The notes: generated from the sequence alone by a model not told the origin. A DNA stretch of 55,786 nucleotides from Clostridia bacterium (GCA_017441945.1 JAFSBG010000181.1:1-55786); one strand, 5' to 3'; numbered from the stretch's first letter, positions 36,757 through 45,401 are shown. Translations and numbers: made by a program.

Positions 36757-36946
36757 TTATTTTATTAACTTGTCTTATTTTTACAACAATCCCTCCACCA
36801 TCCTACGGATGGTCCCCCTCCCTCAAGGTGAATTGACCGAAGGTCAAGAGAGGGTGGCCTGGGCCATTACACAAGGGAGGCAAAGAGTGGGGAGATTCTG
36901 ATTTGTCCGGCGGCTGCCTTTGTTTATTTTATTAACTTGTTTTATT
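36757..36946 (+). repeat. AT-rich direct repeat bracketing a composite element (purC/purF gap)
   Basis: A 24-base AT-rich sequence (TTTATTTTATTAACTTG...) occurs at 36756-36779 and 36923-36946 with one mismatch. Between them lies a composite element: ACCATCC-TAC-GGATGGT, CCCTCCC, GTGAATT, GACC-GAA-GGTC, GGCC-TG-GGCC and GGGAGGC. The right copy also contains a short tandem TTTATTAACTT. Confidence 0.7.
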
Positions 36947-36953
36947 AACTTAT

Positions 36954-37652
36954 TTATTTGCCGATAAGACGGTGATATGTTTCCTCTAAAATATCCACAT
37001 CATCAGTATTCCTTCTGAAGCGGTCTTTATCCAGCTTTTCGCCCGTCTTGCTGTCCCAGAGACGGCAGCTTTCAGGAGAAATCTCATCGGCAAGGAATAT
37101 ATTTCCGTCCTCGTCCTTGCCGAATTCCAGCTTGCAGTCGACAAGTGTGATGCCGATATTTTCCATATAGCCGGAAAGAATCTCATTGACCTTGAGGGCT
37201 GTTTTTTCCATGTACTCCAGCTCGCTTTCCGAGCAGATAGCCATGGCCGCGATGTGGTATTTATTTACATAAGGGTCGCCCAGCCGTTCATCCTTATAGG
37301 AAAACTCAAGGATGGTGCGGCTCAGCTTTTTGCCCTCCGCAAAGCCAAAACGCTTGACCAGCGAGCCTGCCGCCACATTTCTTATGATTATTTCAATCGG
37401 GAAAATACGGAGCTTTCTTATAATCGTTTCGTTGTCGGATACTTCTCTTATATAATGTGTGGCAATGCCCTTTTCTTCCAGCAGACGCATAAAGTGATTT
37501 GTCACCTTATTATTTATCATACCCTCTGAATATCTGCGTTCAATGCCGAAAACAGGCACATCGTCCTTATATTCTATAAGATACTCACTCTCATTTTCCG
37601 TCTTGAATATCCTTTTATACTTTCCTTCGTAGATCTGACCGAGCTTATCCAT
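36954..37652 (-). CDS. purC: SAICAR synthetase
   Basis: A 232-residue ligase joining CAIR and aspartate (step 7). It has the YEGKYKRIF start, the SEYLIEYKDD motif, IRNVAAGSL, and the metal-binding LVDCKLEFG and LADEISPESCRLWD motifs. It begins 3 bases after the purE stop and is probably translated from a ribosome site in the end of purE. Confidence 0.96.
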   Translation of the reverse strand: MDKLGQIYEGKYKRIFKTENESEYLIEYKDDVPVFGIERRYSEGMINNKVTNHFMRLLEEKGIATHYIREVSDNETIIRKLRIFPIEIIIRNVAAGSLVKRFGFAEGKKLSRTILEFSYKDERLGDPYVNKYHIAAMAICSESELEYMEKTALKVNEILSGYMENIGITLVDCKLEFGKDEDGNIFLADEISPESCRLWDSKTGEKLDKDRFRRNTDDVDILEETYHRLIGK

Positions 37653-37655
37653 AAT

Positions 37656-38153
37656 TTACTGAATACCTTCTGCCTGAAGCTTCTTGTCCTTTGCGATGAC
37701 TGTGTTTGTCATATCTTCCTTCATTGTGTCCAGCTTCTTTGCAAGATCTTCTTCGTAAACGCCGAGAATCTGTGCAGAGAGAATAGCTGCGTTTTCAGCG
37801 CCGTCGATAGCTACTGTAGCTACAGGAACGCCGGAAGGCATCTGAACTGTGGAAAGGAGAGCGTCAAGACCGTCAAGAGTAGAGGACTTGATTGGAACGC
37901 CGATGACAGGGAGTGTTGTGTGTGCTGCGAGAACGCCTGCAAGGTGAGCCGCCTTGCCTGCCGCTGCAACGATTGTACCGAAGCCGTTAGCCTTTGCATT
38001 GGATGCAAATTCACAGGCTTCCTTTGGTGTTCTGTGAGCGGACATAATTCTCATTTCCCATTCGATGCCAAAGGAGTCAAGCTTCTTTGCGCACTTCTTC
38101 ATGATTTCGAGATCGCTGTCACTGCCCATTACGATAGCAACTTTTTTACCCAT
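37656..38153 (-). CDS. purE: N5-carboxyaminoimidazole ribonucleotide mutase
   Basis: A 165-residue enzyme making CAIR (step 6). It has the VAIVMGSDSDLE nucleotide loop, SAHRTP and AAAGKAAHLAGVLAAHT. The start at 38153 has GGAGG 6 nt upstream. It is the first gene of the purine operon. purK is not in the window, so whether this is the class I or class II (CO2-using) form needs a tree. Confidence 0.94.
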   Translation of the reverse strand: MGKKVAIVMGSDSDLEIMKKCAKKLDSFGIEWEMRIMSAHRTPKEACEFASNAKANGFGTIVAAAGKAAHLAGVLAAHTTLPVIGVPIKSSTLDGLDALLSTVQMPSGVPVATVAIDGAENAAILSAQILGVYEEDLAKKLDTMKEDMTNTVIAKDKKLQAEGIQ

Positions 38154-38198
38154 TTTGAACCTCCGTATATAATTGAAATTTTCTTCATAAAACACAGT

Positions 38199-38225
38199 TA
38201 CTTGTGAGCATTGCACCCACAAGTA
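38199..38225 (-). terminator. Stem-loop between cyuA-like gene and purE
   Basis: An 8-bp perfect stem (TACTTGTG with CACAAGTA), extendable with wobbles, then ACTGTGTTTT on the minus strand. It may end the upstream gene or act as an attenuator of the purine operon; the gap is too short for a purine riboswitch. Confidence 0.45.
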
Positions 38226-38239
38226 GCCGAGAAAAACAC

Positions 38240-39508
38240 TTATTTATTTTTCATAATATCGAGAATATACTTCTCTGTAAGCTCCATACCAGGAGAGGAG
38301 ATATAAGCCATATTCTGCATTGTCTTTTCAGGTGTATTGCCGAGGATAGCGTGAACATTTTCAATGCTTACGCCCTTGAGAGCAAACTGAGCAGACTTGA
38401 TGGCAGAGCCGATACCTGCGAGAGCCTTCATGATACAGCCAGGGTTGCCGCCGTGGCAGATCATGCCGACAACGGAAGCCGCCATATTGTCGATAGTCTG
38501 GCAGAGCTGCTGGAAATTACCGCCGAGAAGGTGGCAGATAGCAACTGCAGAGCCTGTGCCGCCTGCAACTGCGCAGCCGCAGAGAGCGGAAAGCTTGCCG
38601 GAATAGGACTTGATATACATTGTTGTAAGGCAGGAAAGCATACCGGCACGCACGATTTCTTCATCTGTCTTGCCGAATGCCTTACCGATGGAGAATACAG
38701 GCATCATAGCGAGAATACCGTGAGAGCCCGAGCCTGTGAGGCTCATTGCAGGCTTAGCCGCACCGGAAAGGCGAGCTTCGATAGCGCCGCAGGATGCGAT
38801 TTCAGCATTCTTCTGCCAGTCGTCGGAAACTCTCTTGCCCGAGTTGTTTTCGATGAGGATTTTTGTCATTGGAACAACGTCCATTTCGATGCCTTCATCG
38901 AGAAGGGCTGTGTCCATAAGGAATGCTTCCTGAAGGAACATCATTTCTTCGATAGGACCGTTCATGCAGTAGTCATATATTTCTCTGAAAGTATAGTTAT
39001 TTACGCAATCGTCAGCCGCTGCAGCTGCTGCAGCTTCTTCGTTATTCTGGAAGATGACCTCGCCGTCCTTCTTCATTTCGACGATGTTTGTATGGCTGCT
39101 CTTTACTGTAACTTCGCCAATGCCCTTGTCTGTTGTAACCTTTGCATAGATGTAGATTTTGGAATCAATACCGGAAAGGTCTGTCTTTACCTTGCCTTCA
39201 GCGAGGAGCTGACGTGCCTTGACCATATCTTCTTCCTTGATGTCCTCGATAACGAGAAGACCCTTTGTGCTGTCGCCGGCTACTGCGCCGAGAGCTGCAG
39301 CAAAGTCCTTACCCATATCAGGTGTGCCAGGAATCGGGCATGTAAGAGCATTTTTATAGATACCGGAGTTAAGGCTCATTTCAACCTTAAGTACTGTGCC
39401 CGGAACGATGTCTCTTGCTTTTGCACAAGCGTAGGCGATAGCGCCCGGTTCTGTGCAGCCGAAAGCCGGCTTGATGTCATTCTTAACGAAAAGCGCTAAG
39501 TTTTTCAT
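38240..39508 (-). CDS. L-cysteine desulfidase / serine dehydratase alpha-like protein (UPF0597)
   Basis: A 422-residue protein of the CyuA/YhaM family, which degrades L-cysteine (or L-serine) through an oxygen-sensitive 4Fe-4S cluster. The expected cysteines are in FGCTEPG, CGCAVAGGTGSAVAICHLLGG and HGGNPGCIMKALAGIGSAI. The start at 39508 is preferred over a TTG at 39523. It has a strong promoter of its own and lies directly upstream of purE in the same direction, so read-through into the purine operon is possible. Confidence 0.88.
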   Translation of the reverse strand: MKNLALFVKNDIKPAFGCTEPGAIAYACAKARDIVPGTVLKVEMSLNSGIYKNALTCPIPGTPDMGKDFAAALGAVAGDSTKGLLVIEDIKEEDMVKARQLLAEGKVKTDLSGIDSKIYIYAKVTTDKGIGEVTVKSSHTNIVEMKKDGEVIFQNNEEAAAAAAADDCVNNYTFREIYDYCMNGPIEEMMFLQEAFLMDTALLDEGIEMDVVPMTKILIENNSGKRVSDDWQKNAEIASCGAIEARLSGAAKPAMSLTGSGSHGILAMMPVFSIGKAFGKTDEEIVRAGMLSCLTTMYIKSYSGKLSALCGCAVAGGTGSAVAICHLLGGNFQQLCQTIDNMAASVVGMICHGGNPGCIMKALAGIGSAIKSAQFALKGVSIENVHAILGNTPEKTMQNMAYISSPGMELTEKYILDIMKNK

Positions 39509-39548
39509 AACTTTACCCCACAATAATTTAAAATATTTTTGCCATTAT

Positions 39549-39577
39549 ATTATACCTTAAATTTCTTTCATTTGCAA
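39549..39577 (-). promoter_or_regulatory. Promoter of the cysteine desulfidase gene
   Basis: TTGCAA, a 17-bp spacer and TATAAT on the minus strand, with a second TATAAT directly downstream. Confidence 0.7.
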
Positions 39578-39768
39578 GGCAAAAACCGCATTTTTTGCAA
39601 TTTTTGCATAAAAAATACCACCTACATGGTTTTTGAGCTTTTCTCACACCACAAGTTCCCGACAAAAAGTAAAGATATATGCCTTTACAGTCAGCCATAT
39701 CATTTGTCAAGTAGAAAATTGCCCTGAAAATTTGTATATATTGCCATATTTATTCGGTGCTATTTCAC

Positions 39769-39797
39769 TTGACTTTTTCTTCATAAACCTCTACAAT
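39769..39797 (+). promoter_or_regulatory. Promoter of nrdJ
   Basis: TTGACT, a 17-bp spacer and TACAAT. It predicts a start near 39804 and an unusually long leader of about 310 nt. Confidence 0.7.
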
Positions 39798-39869
39798 ATA
39801 TAGTGCAGAGCAAAAACAAAATTACAATATTTTGTTTTTGTTCCGCTTCACGAACAATAGATATTGTGG
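39791..39869 (+). promoter_or_regulatory. Three phased NrdR-box-like sites at the nrdJ promoter
   Basis: 16-base sites at 39791, 39822 and 39854 match the NrdR consensus acaCwAtATaTwGtgt at about 13, 12 and 13 positions. They are spaced 31 and 32 bp, the spacing of paired NrdR boxes. The first overlaps the -10. The second lies in a perfect AT-rich 12-bp inverted repeat (39811-39822 with 39829-39840). Confidence 0.55.
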
Positions 39870-39889
39870 CGATACATGCCGACTTCCAA

Positions 39890-40090
39890 AAAAGGCTTCT
39901 CCTTGAGGAGAGGCTCCGCGACAGCGGTGGTGAGGTGGTGCGAAGCATATTCAATAAACGCCGCCATGCGGCTACACCTCATCCGTCACTTTCGGCTATG
40001 TTGAAGGCTTAATAAGACTATTCATTCACAACAACCCCTCCACCATTCTTACGAATGGTCCCCCTCCCCTTACACAGGGGAGGCTGATGT
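39890..40090 (+). repeat. Composite elements in the nrdJ leader
   Basis: GGCTTCTCC-TTGA-GGAGAGGC-like and CGCC-GCCATGCGGC-TACACCTCATC modules are followed by a complete CCTCCACC, ACCATT-CTTACG-AATGGT, CCTCCCCTTACACAGGGGAGG element (40031-40084). No cobalamin riboswitch signature was found in this leader. In the 609-bp gap 39509-40117, the stretch 39580-39765 shows nothing recognisable. Confidence 0.7.
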
Positions 40091-40117
40091 GGGAGAAGAT
40101 ACATAAAAGGAGATACT

Positions 40118-42391
40118 ATGAATATTGGAAACAGCGGTCTTTCCGTTTTGAAAAAGCGTTATCTCATCAAGGACGAGCAGGGCAACCCAACTGAAAATGT
40201 TGAGGATATGTTTAACCGCGTTGCAGACACTATCGCTTCTGCCGATGAAAAGTACGGCGGCGATGTGAAGGCAGCGGCAAAGACATTCTACGATATGATG
40301 ACAGACATGGAGTTTTTGCCTAACTCCCCTACTCTTATGAATGCCGGCAGAATGCTCGGTCAGCTTTCAGCCTGCTTCGTGCTTCCTGTTGACGACAGCA
40401 TGGAAGATATTTTTGAAGCTATCAAGAATGCCGCTCTTATCCATAAGTCGGGCGGCGGCACAGGCTTCTCCTTCACACGCCTTCGCCAGAAGGGCGCGCC
40501 CGTAAACTCCACAGGCGGTGTGGCAAGTGGTCCTGTCACATTTATGAAGGTTTTCAACTCTGCAACTGAGGCTGTCAAGCAGGGCGGCACACGCAGAGGC
40601 GCAAATATGGGTATGCTCCAGATAGACCATCCGGACATTCTGGAATTCATCGACTGCAAGGCAGACGGAAGCGAAATCACAAATTTCAATATTTCTGTCG
40701 CAGTTACAGAAAAGTTTATGGAAGCGGCTCTCAAGGGCGAAAATTATGACCTTATCGACCCTCGCACAGGCGAAGCTGTAGCACAGCTCAATGCAAAGGA
40801 AGTATTTGACAAGATTGTCACAGCGGCTCACAACAACGGCGAGCCGGGCATCGTATTCATCGACCGCTTAAACCGCGACAATGTTGTGCCGAATCAGGGC
40901 AAAATCGAGGCTACAAATCCTTGCGGCGAGCAGCCACTCCTCCCTTACGAAAGCTGTAATTTAGGCTCCATCAACCTTGTTGCAATGCTTAAAGAAACAG
41001 AAAAGGGCTTTGAAGTGGATTTCACTAAGCTTGAACGCGTCACACGCAATGCTGTCCACTTCCTCGACAATGTAATCGACGTAAACAACTACCCTCTCCC
41101 TGCCATCGACAAGACTACAAAGGACACACGCAAAATCGGTCTTGGCGTAATGGGCTTTGCTGATATGCTTCTCATGCTCGGCATTCCGTACAATTCCGAA
41201 GAAGGCGTTATGATGGCTGAAAAGGTGATGGGCTTTATCAATAACACAGCCAAGGACGAAAGCCGCAGACTTGCCGAAGTCAGAGGCGCATTCCCTCTCT
41301 TTAATGAGAGCATTTATGCAGGCGGCAAGCCGATAAGAAACGGCACAGTTACAACTATCGCCCCGACAGGCACACTTTCCATCATCGCAGGCGTTTCCTC
41401 CGGTGTAGAGCCTGTCTTCGCATACGTTTTCATCAGAAACGTTATGGATGGCACAGAGTTTATCGAGGTAAATCCTATTCTCAAGCGCACTCTTGAAAAG
41501 CGCGGGCTTTATTCCGATGCTCTTATGAAGAAGATTTCCCAGGAAGGCTCTCTCGCTCACATTGACGAGATTCCTGAGGACATCAAGCGTGTATTCGTTT
41601 CCGCTCACGATGTAAGCCCTATCTGGCACATCAGAATGCAGGCGGCTTTCCAGAATAATATTGACAACGCAGTCAGCAAGACTGTAAACTTCCAGAGCAC
41701 AGCTACAAAGGAAGATGTTCAGGAAGTTTACGAACTGGCTTATAAGCTGGGCTGTAAAGGTGTTACCATTTACCGTGACGGCAGCCGTATGGGTCAGGTG
41801 CTCAATGTTGGCAAGGTCAACAACGGCAAGGAAGAAAACGCTGACGAATCTCTCGTTTACGGCCACATCATGCCTCGTCCTCGCCCAACTATCACACAGG
41901 GCTTTACAGAAAAGGTGAAAATCGGCTGCGGCAACCTTTACATCACAGTAAATTACGATGAAAACGGCATCTGCGAGGTCTTTACAAGCACAGGCAGACA
42001 CGGCGGCTGTCCTTCCCAGTCGGAGGCTATCAGCCGACTGACTTCCATCGCGCTCCGCTCTGGTGTTGACATCAAGGAAATCCTTGAGCAGCTGAGAGGC
42101 ATCCGCTGTCCTTCCACAATCCGTCAGCAGGGTATGTGCGTAACAAGCTGTCCTGACGCCATTGCCAAGGCTATCGAAAAGGTTCTCAAAATGCAGGATT
42201 TCGGCAAGAAAACCGAGGTAAAGGCTGAAAAGTCTGCGCCTGCTCCAACACCTGCTCCTGTGCCAAAGCCACAGGCTAAAATCGACGAGGACAAGCACAG
42301 GATGAAGTTCTGTCCTGAATGCGGCGCAAAAATCGAGCACGCAGGCGGCTGCGTAATCTGCCCTAACTGCGGCTATTCCAAATGCGGATAA
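40118..42391 (+). CDS. nrdJ: Class II (adenosylcobalamin-dependent) ribonucleotide reductase
   Basis: A 757-residue enzyme reducing ribonucleotides to deoxyribonucleotides with a B12-generated thiyl radical. Cysteines are in the expected places: Cys86 (LSACFVLP), the thiyl Cys269 (NPCGEQ) and Cys280 (ESCNLGS). HKSGGGTGFSF and the APTGTLSIIAG motif are also typical. A proline-rich linker near residue 705 leads to a C-terminal zinc-ribbon-like CPECG...CPNCGYSKC. AAGGAG precedes the ATG. NrdR regulation is suggested by the promoter sites. Confidence 0.95.
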   Translation: MNIGNSGLSVLKKRYLIKDEQGNPTENVEDMFNRVADTIASADEKYGGDVKAAAKTFYDMMTDMEFLPNSPTLMNAGRMLGQLSACFVLPVDDSMEDIFEAIKNAALIHKSGGGTGFSFTRLRQKGAPVNSTGGVASGPVTFMKVFNSATEAVKQGGTRRGANMGMLQIDHPDILEFIDCKADGSEITNFNISVAVTEKFMEAALKGENYDLIDPRTGEAVAQLNAKEVFDKIVTAAHNNGEPGIVFIDRLNRDNVVPNQGKIEATNPCGEQPLLPYESCNLGSINLVAMLKETEKGFEVDFTKLERVTRNAVHFLDNVIDVNNYPLPAIDKTTKDTRKIGLGVMGFADMLLMLGIPYNSEEGVMMAEKVMGFINNTAKDESRRLAEVRGAFPLFNESIYAGGKPIRNGTVTTIAPTGTLSIIAGVSSGVEPVFAYVFIRNVMDGTEFIEVNPILKRTLEKRGLYSDALMKKISQEGSLAHIDEIPEDIKRVFVSAHDVSPIWHIRMQAAFQNNIDNAVSKTVNFQSTATKEDVQEVYELAYKLGCKGVTIYRDGSRMGQVLNVGKVNNGKEENADESLVYGHIMPRPRPTITQGFTEKVKIGCGNLYITVNYDENGICEVFTSTGRHGGCPSQSEAISRLTSIALRSGVDIKEILEQLRGIRCPSTIRQQGMCVTSCPDAIAKAIEKVLKMQDFGKKTEVKAEKSAPAPTPAPVPKPQAKIDEDKHRMKFCPECGAKIEHAGGCVICPNCGYSKCG

Positions 42392-42398
42392 GATATAG

Positions 42399-42431
42399 AA
42401 AAAGACTTGCCACAACGGCAAGTCTTTTTTT
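42399..42431 (+). terminator. Terminator of nrdJ
   Basis: AAAAAGACTTGCC-ACAAC-GGCAAGTCTTTTT. Confidence 0.9.
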
Positions 42432-42434
42432 ACA

Positions 42435-42500
42435 CGGGACGTCGAGGGCGCCGCCCCCTACAAATCGGATTAAAAGTAGGGGCGGGTTTCCACGCCCGCA
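42435..42500 (+). repeat. Two GC-rich extragenic hairpins after nrdJ
   Basis: A GGGACG...CGCCCCCTACA element (42435-42462) and a GTAGGGGCGGG...CGCCCGC element (42477-42500). The same types occur at 12451, 53969 and 54750, and at 54049 and 54586. Confidence 0.75.
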
Positions 42501-42594
42501 TTTTCGACAATTATAAGTAATATCTGTTTGATATATTACCATTTGTAATCTTAAATAAAAATATTTTACGATTTTTGTCCCCTACACAGACAAC

Positions 42595-42627
42595 ATAAAA
42601 GCCTCCATGATTTGTGGAGGCTTCGTT
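42595..42627 (-). terminator. Terminator of the LTA-synthase-like gene
   Basis: GAAGCCTCC and GGAGGCTTTT pair around a 9-nt loop on the minus strand. Confidence 0.75.
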
Positions 42628-44466
42628 TTATTTCATTGCGTCTTTTCTTAAATAGTATCTTACGATTCGGTTATCGTTAAGCATTTTTTCAGCTTCGTCT
42701 GAAACTTCGGAAACCAGCTTGCCGTTTTCGACGCGCTGACCTGATGTATGTGTCACAGGGAGGACCTCCTTCATTTCGCCAAGCATTTTATTATAGCTTG
42801 GGCCTTCCCAGCCGATGATTTCAAACAGCTCACTCATCAGGTAGCAAGGGCTGATAGGCTCGCCTTCACCCTTGATTTCGCCATACTGAGCCTTTGCCGC
42901 GTCATTCGCCCATATAATATAAGGTGTGGAATAGTAATTGAAGAAAGCCTCATCGCTGTCGCCCAAAATATCCATTCCCATCTCTTTATAGACCGAATTA
43001 TCGTCGCCAAGCCATGGATTATGGTCGCCGAAAAGCACCACGAAAATCGGCTCTTCATCCTCATTGAGAGTGTCCAGCATCTTTTTCAGCTCCTTCTGAG
43101 TGTCCTTTACGCCGCCCAGGTAATTATTGAGAATATCTCGGCTTGCATCCGAAATACCCTCGTTGAGAATATGACCTTCGCCGTAATATGTCTTGCCGAT
43201 TTCATAAGGACCGTGATTCTGGTATGTCACGCTGAAATTGAAATAAGGCGCTTCGTCCTTATGCTTTTCATAATTTGCGATAATATCAGGGAAAAGCACG
43301 CTGTCAGGGGCAACATTATTGTCATAAATGTCCTTGAAATGATTTTCTGTAAAGAAATAACGGTCAAAGCCGAGATTTTTATTGATATTGAGGCGGTTAT
43401 AGAACCATTCGTAGCCAGGGTGCGCGCCCTCTGTCACATAGCCGTTGTCACGGAGATAGTGGACATAGGACCATGACGGTGTTCTGAAAGAGCCGAGGGA
43501 GGAGAAGCCTGTCATAAAGCATCTTTCGGTGTCGATAGTGCCGCCTGCGAAGATGTTTGTCACCAGCTCACCGCTGTAATTTTCCTCTTTAAGCTGATGC
43601 CATACTTCATAGACCGAAGGCTCGATTTCAAGACTTTCAAACTTGCTCAGGTCGTTGAAGGCTTCCAGCATAATGCCGATGATATTGGGCTTTTTGTCCT
43701 CTGGAATTGTATCGTCAGCGTAGTTGGCAAGGAGAGCCTGAGCCGCTTCCTCGCTGTAGCCCTCTGGGGCAGGGTCACGCATTTTTGTGATGCTGTTGAA
43801 GAATGGATATACAAAGCCGCGGGAGACATAGCGCTGAGTGTCCGACCAGATATTGATAAGGTCATTGTTGGCTGTATTGAGATAAACAGTATCGCTGAGG
43901 TAATATTTTGGGAAGAAGGCAAAAGCAAGGGCAAGCATAAGAATGAGTGCAGCGGCTCTTGTTTTAAGCGCCTTCATTTTGCCCGGGCAGATGAAATAAA
44001 GCACGATTGTGCCGATGATAATGCAGGCGAAGAAAATTATAAGACGCGGCGCGAAATTGAGAGTGTCACCGCCGCCTGTTATATTGAAAACCTCGCTGAC
44101 AAGCTTGAGGTCCTCGAAATAAAACGGGTCATTTCTCATGGAAAGCTTATAATAATTGACCATCGTGCCGATGAAAATGACAGCTGACGGCACCAGAAAG
44201 CTTATCCACGCCCTGCCGATAAGAAGATAGGCAAAAAGGGTGATAAATATTACAGGCGTGATATTGAGAATTGCGATAAGGGGATTTTTAAAGTAGCTTA
44301 TAAGCATCGGCATACCGAAATTATGAACGGCAAGCGCCATTGAAAGCACGCCGACACAAGCAGCGGCGCAGATCATCATTACAATATGATATGCCCACAA
44401 AATCCCGGCTTTGCCCTTGTTTTGCTCAGGGTCAAGGGCCTTGATTTTCAGATTTTTAAGTTTCAT
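42628..44466 (-). CDS. LTA synthase family sulfatase-domain membrane protein
   Basis: A 612-residue polytopic protein. Residues 1-200 hold about five membrane helices, then an extracellular sulfatase-fold domain. The LtaS-type active site is visible as IGIMLEAFND (metal Glu), AGGTIDTE (nucleophile Thr), and VVLFGDHNPWLG (metal Asp-His). Such enzymes transfer glycerol phosphate from phosphatidylglycerol to make lipoteichoic acid or related polymers. The start at 44466 was chosen for the GGAG site; longer frames exist to 44529. It is a lone gene with its own terminator. Confidence 0.85.
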   Translation of the reverse strand: MKLKNLKIKALDPEQNKGKAGILWAYHIVMMICAAACVGVLSMALAVHNFGMPMLISYFKNPLIAILNITPVIFITLFAYLLIGRAWISFLVPSAVIFIGTMVNYYKLSMRNDPFYFEDLKLVSEVFNITGGGDTLNFAPRLIIFFACIIIGTIVLYFICPGKMKALKTRAAALILMLALAFAFFPKYYLSDTVYLNTANNDLINIWSDTQRYVSRGFVYPFFNSITKMRDPAPEGYSEEAAQALLANYADDTIPEDKKPNIIGIMLEAFNDLSKFESLEIEPSVYEVWHQLKEENYSGELVTNIFAGGTIDTERCFMTGFSSLGSFRTPSWSYVHYLRDNGYVTEGAHPGYEWFYNRLNINKNLGFDRYFFTENHFKDIYDNNVAPDSVLFPDIIANYEKHKDEAPYFNFSVTYQNHGPYEIGKTYYGEGHILNEGISDASRDILNNYLGGVKDTQKELKKMLDTLNEDEEPIFVVLFGDHNPWLGDDNSVYKEMGMDILGDSDEAFFNYYSTPYIIWANDAAKAQYGEIKGEGEPISPCYLMSELFEIIGWEGPSYNKMLGEMKEVLPVTHTSGQRVENGKLVSEVSDEAEKMLNDNRIVRYYLRKDAMK

Positions 44467-44576
44467 TTTATTATCATCTCCGTTTAATGTAAAAATACGC
44501 ATAAATACCATTATAATAAATAATACCATAAACCGACAGTTTTTTCAATACAGAAGCTTTTTGCAAGTCATTCTGA

Positions 44577-44605
44577 TTGACAGAAATGACGGCAGATGAT
44601 ATCAT
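44577..44605 (+). promoter_or_regulatory. Promoter of the GNAT gene
   Basis: Perfect TTGACA, a 17-bp spacer and TATCAT with a TGn extended -10. It predicts a structured leader of about 165 nt. Confidence 0.75.
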
Positions 44606-44637
44606 ATATACATAATTACATTTAAGGAGATTGCTGT

Positions 44638-44673
44638 TTGAGAAAAAACAACACCTTGGAGATTGTTGCATAG
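44638..44673 (+). promoter_or_regulatory. Possible leader peptide and attenuator in the GNAT leader
   Basis: AAGGAG (44624-44629) precedes a TTG-started frame encoding (M)RKNNTLEIVA and a TAG stop. GATTGTTG at 44661-44668 can pair either with CAACA upstream (44649-44653) or with CAACAATT at 44751-44758 just before the GNAT ribosome site. A 10-bp CGGGAGGCTT hairpin (44675-44713) lies between. This is the layout of a translation attenuator, but it is unproven. Confidence 0.35.
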
Positions 44674-44777
44674 CCGGGAGGCTTTGTAATAATTATTCCG
44701 CACAAGCCTCCCGCTGCAGACGATAAAATTATCTTATGCACATTGTCGGTCAACAATTATCAGGAGGAAAAATAAAG

Positions 44778-45401
44778 ATGAAAAATGACTATATTATCCG
44801 TCAGGAAAGAAAAGAAGACTATCGTGAAGTTGAAAACCTTGTCCGTGAGGCTTTCTGGAATACATTCCGCCCAGGCTGCTCTGAGCATTATCTTTTGCAC
44901 ATTCTCAGAGATAATGCAGATTTCATAGAGGAGCTTGACTTTGTCATGGAAAAGGACGGCAGAATCATCGGACAGAATATTTTCGTAAAGGCGAATATCA
45001 AGGCTGATGATGGCAGAAATATTCCTGTGCTTACCATGGGACCAATTTCTATCGCGCCCGATATGCAGAAGAAGGGCTATGGTAAGATTCTGCTCGATTA
45101 TTGCCTCGAAAAGGCAGCGGCGCTCGGCTACGGCGCAGTATGTCTTGACGGCAATATAAACTTCTACGGCAAAAGCGGTTTTGGCTATTCCCACGATTTC
45201 GGCATCGGCTATCACGGTATGCCGAAGGGCGAAAAGGTGCCGTTTTTCCTTTGCAAGGAGCTTAAAGAAGGCTATCTTGACGGCGTAACCGGGGAATATG
45301 CTCCGCCCGAGTGCTATTTTGTAAGCGACAGCGAAGTCAGTGAGTTTGACAAGGGCTTCCCGCCTAAGGAAAAGCTCAGACTTCCGGGGCAGATTTTCTA
45401 A
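44778..45401 (+). CDS. GNAT family N-acetyltransferase
   Basis: A 207-residue cytoplasmic acetyl-CoA dependent acyltransferase. It has the MGPISIAPDMQKKGYGKILLDYCLEKA stretch (motif A, acetyl-CoA loop) near residues 82-108, then GYGAVCLDG and FYGKSGFGYS. The substrate is unknown. The start at 44778 has AGGAGG 10 nt upstream. The structured leader suggests translational control, as seen for some antibiotic-modifying enzymes, but no such role is shown. Confidence 0.85.
   Translation: MKNDYIIRQERKEDYREVENLVREAFWNTFRPGCSEHYLLHILRDNADFIEELDFVMEKDGRIIGQNIFVKANIKADDGRNIPVLTMGPISIAPDMQKKGYGKILLDYCLEKAAALGYGAVCLDGNINFYGKSGFGYSHDFGIGYHGMPKGEKVPFFLCKELKEGYLDGVTGEYAPPECYFVSDSEVSEFDKGFPPKEKLRLPGQIF

Noticed and set aside
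38154-38239. Purine riboswitch before purE
   Set aside because: Only 86 bases separate the genes and no guanine/adenine riboswitch core is visible; just one simple hairpin.
39805-40117. Cobalamin riboswitch in the nrdJ leader
   Set aside because: No B12-box-like segment was found; the leader is explained by palindromic repeats.
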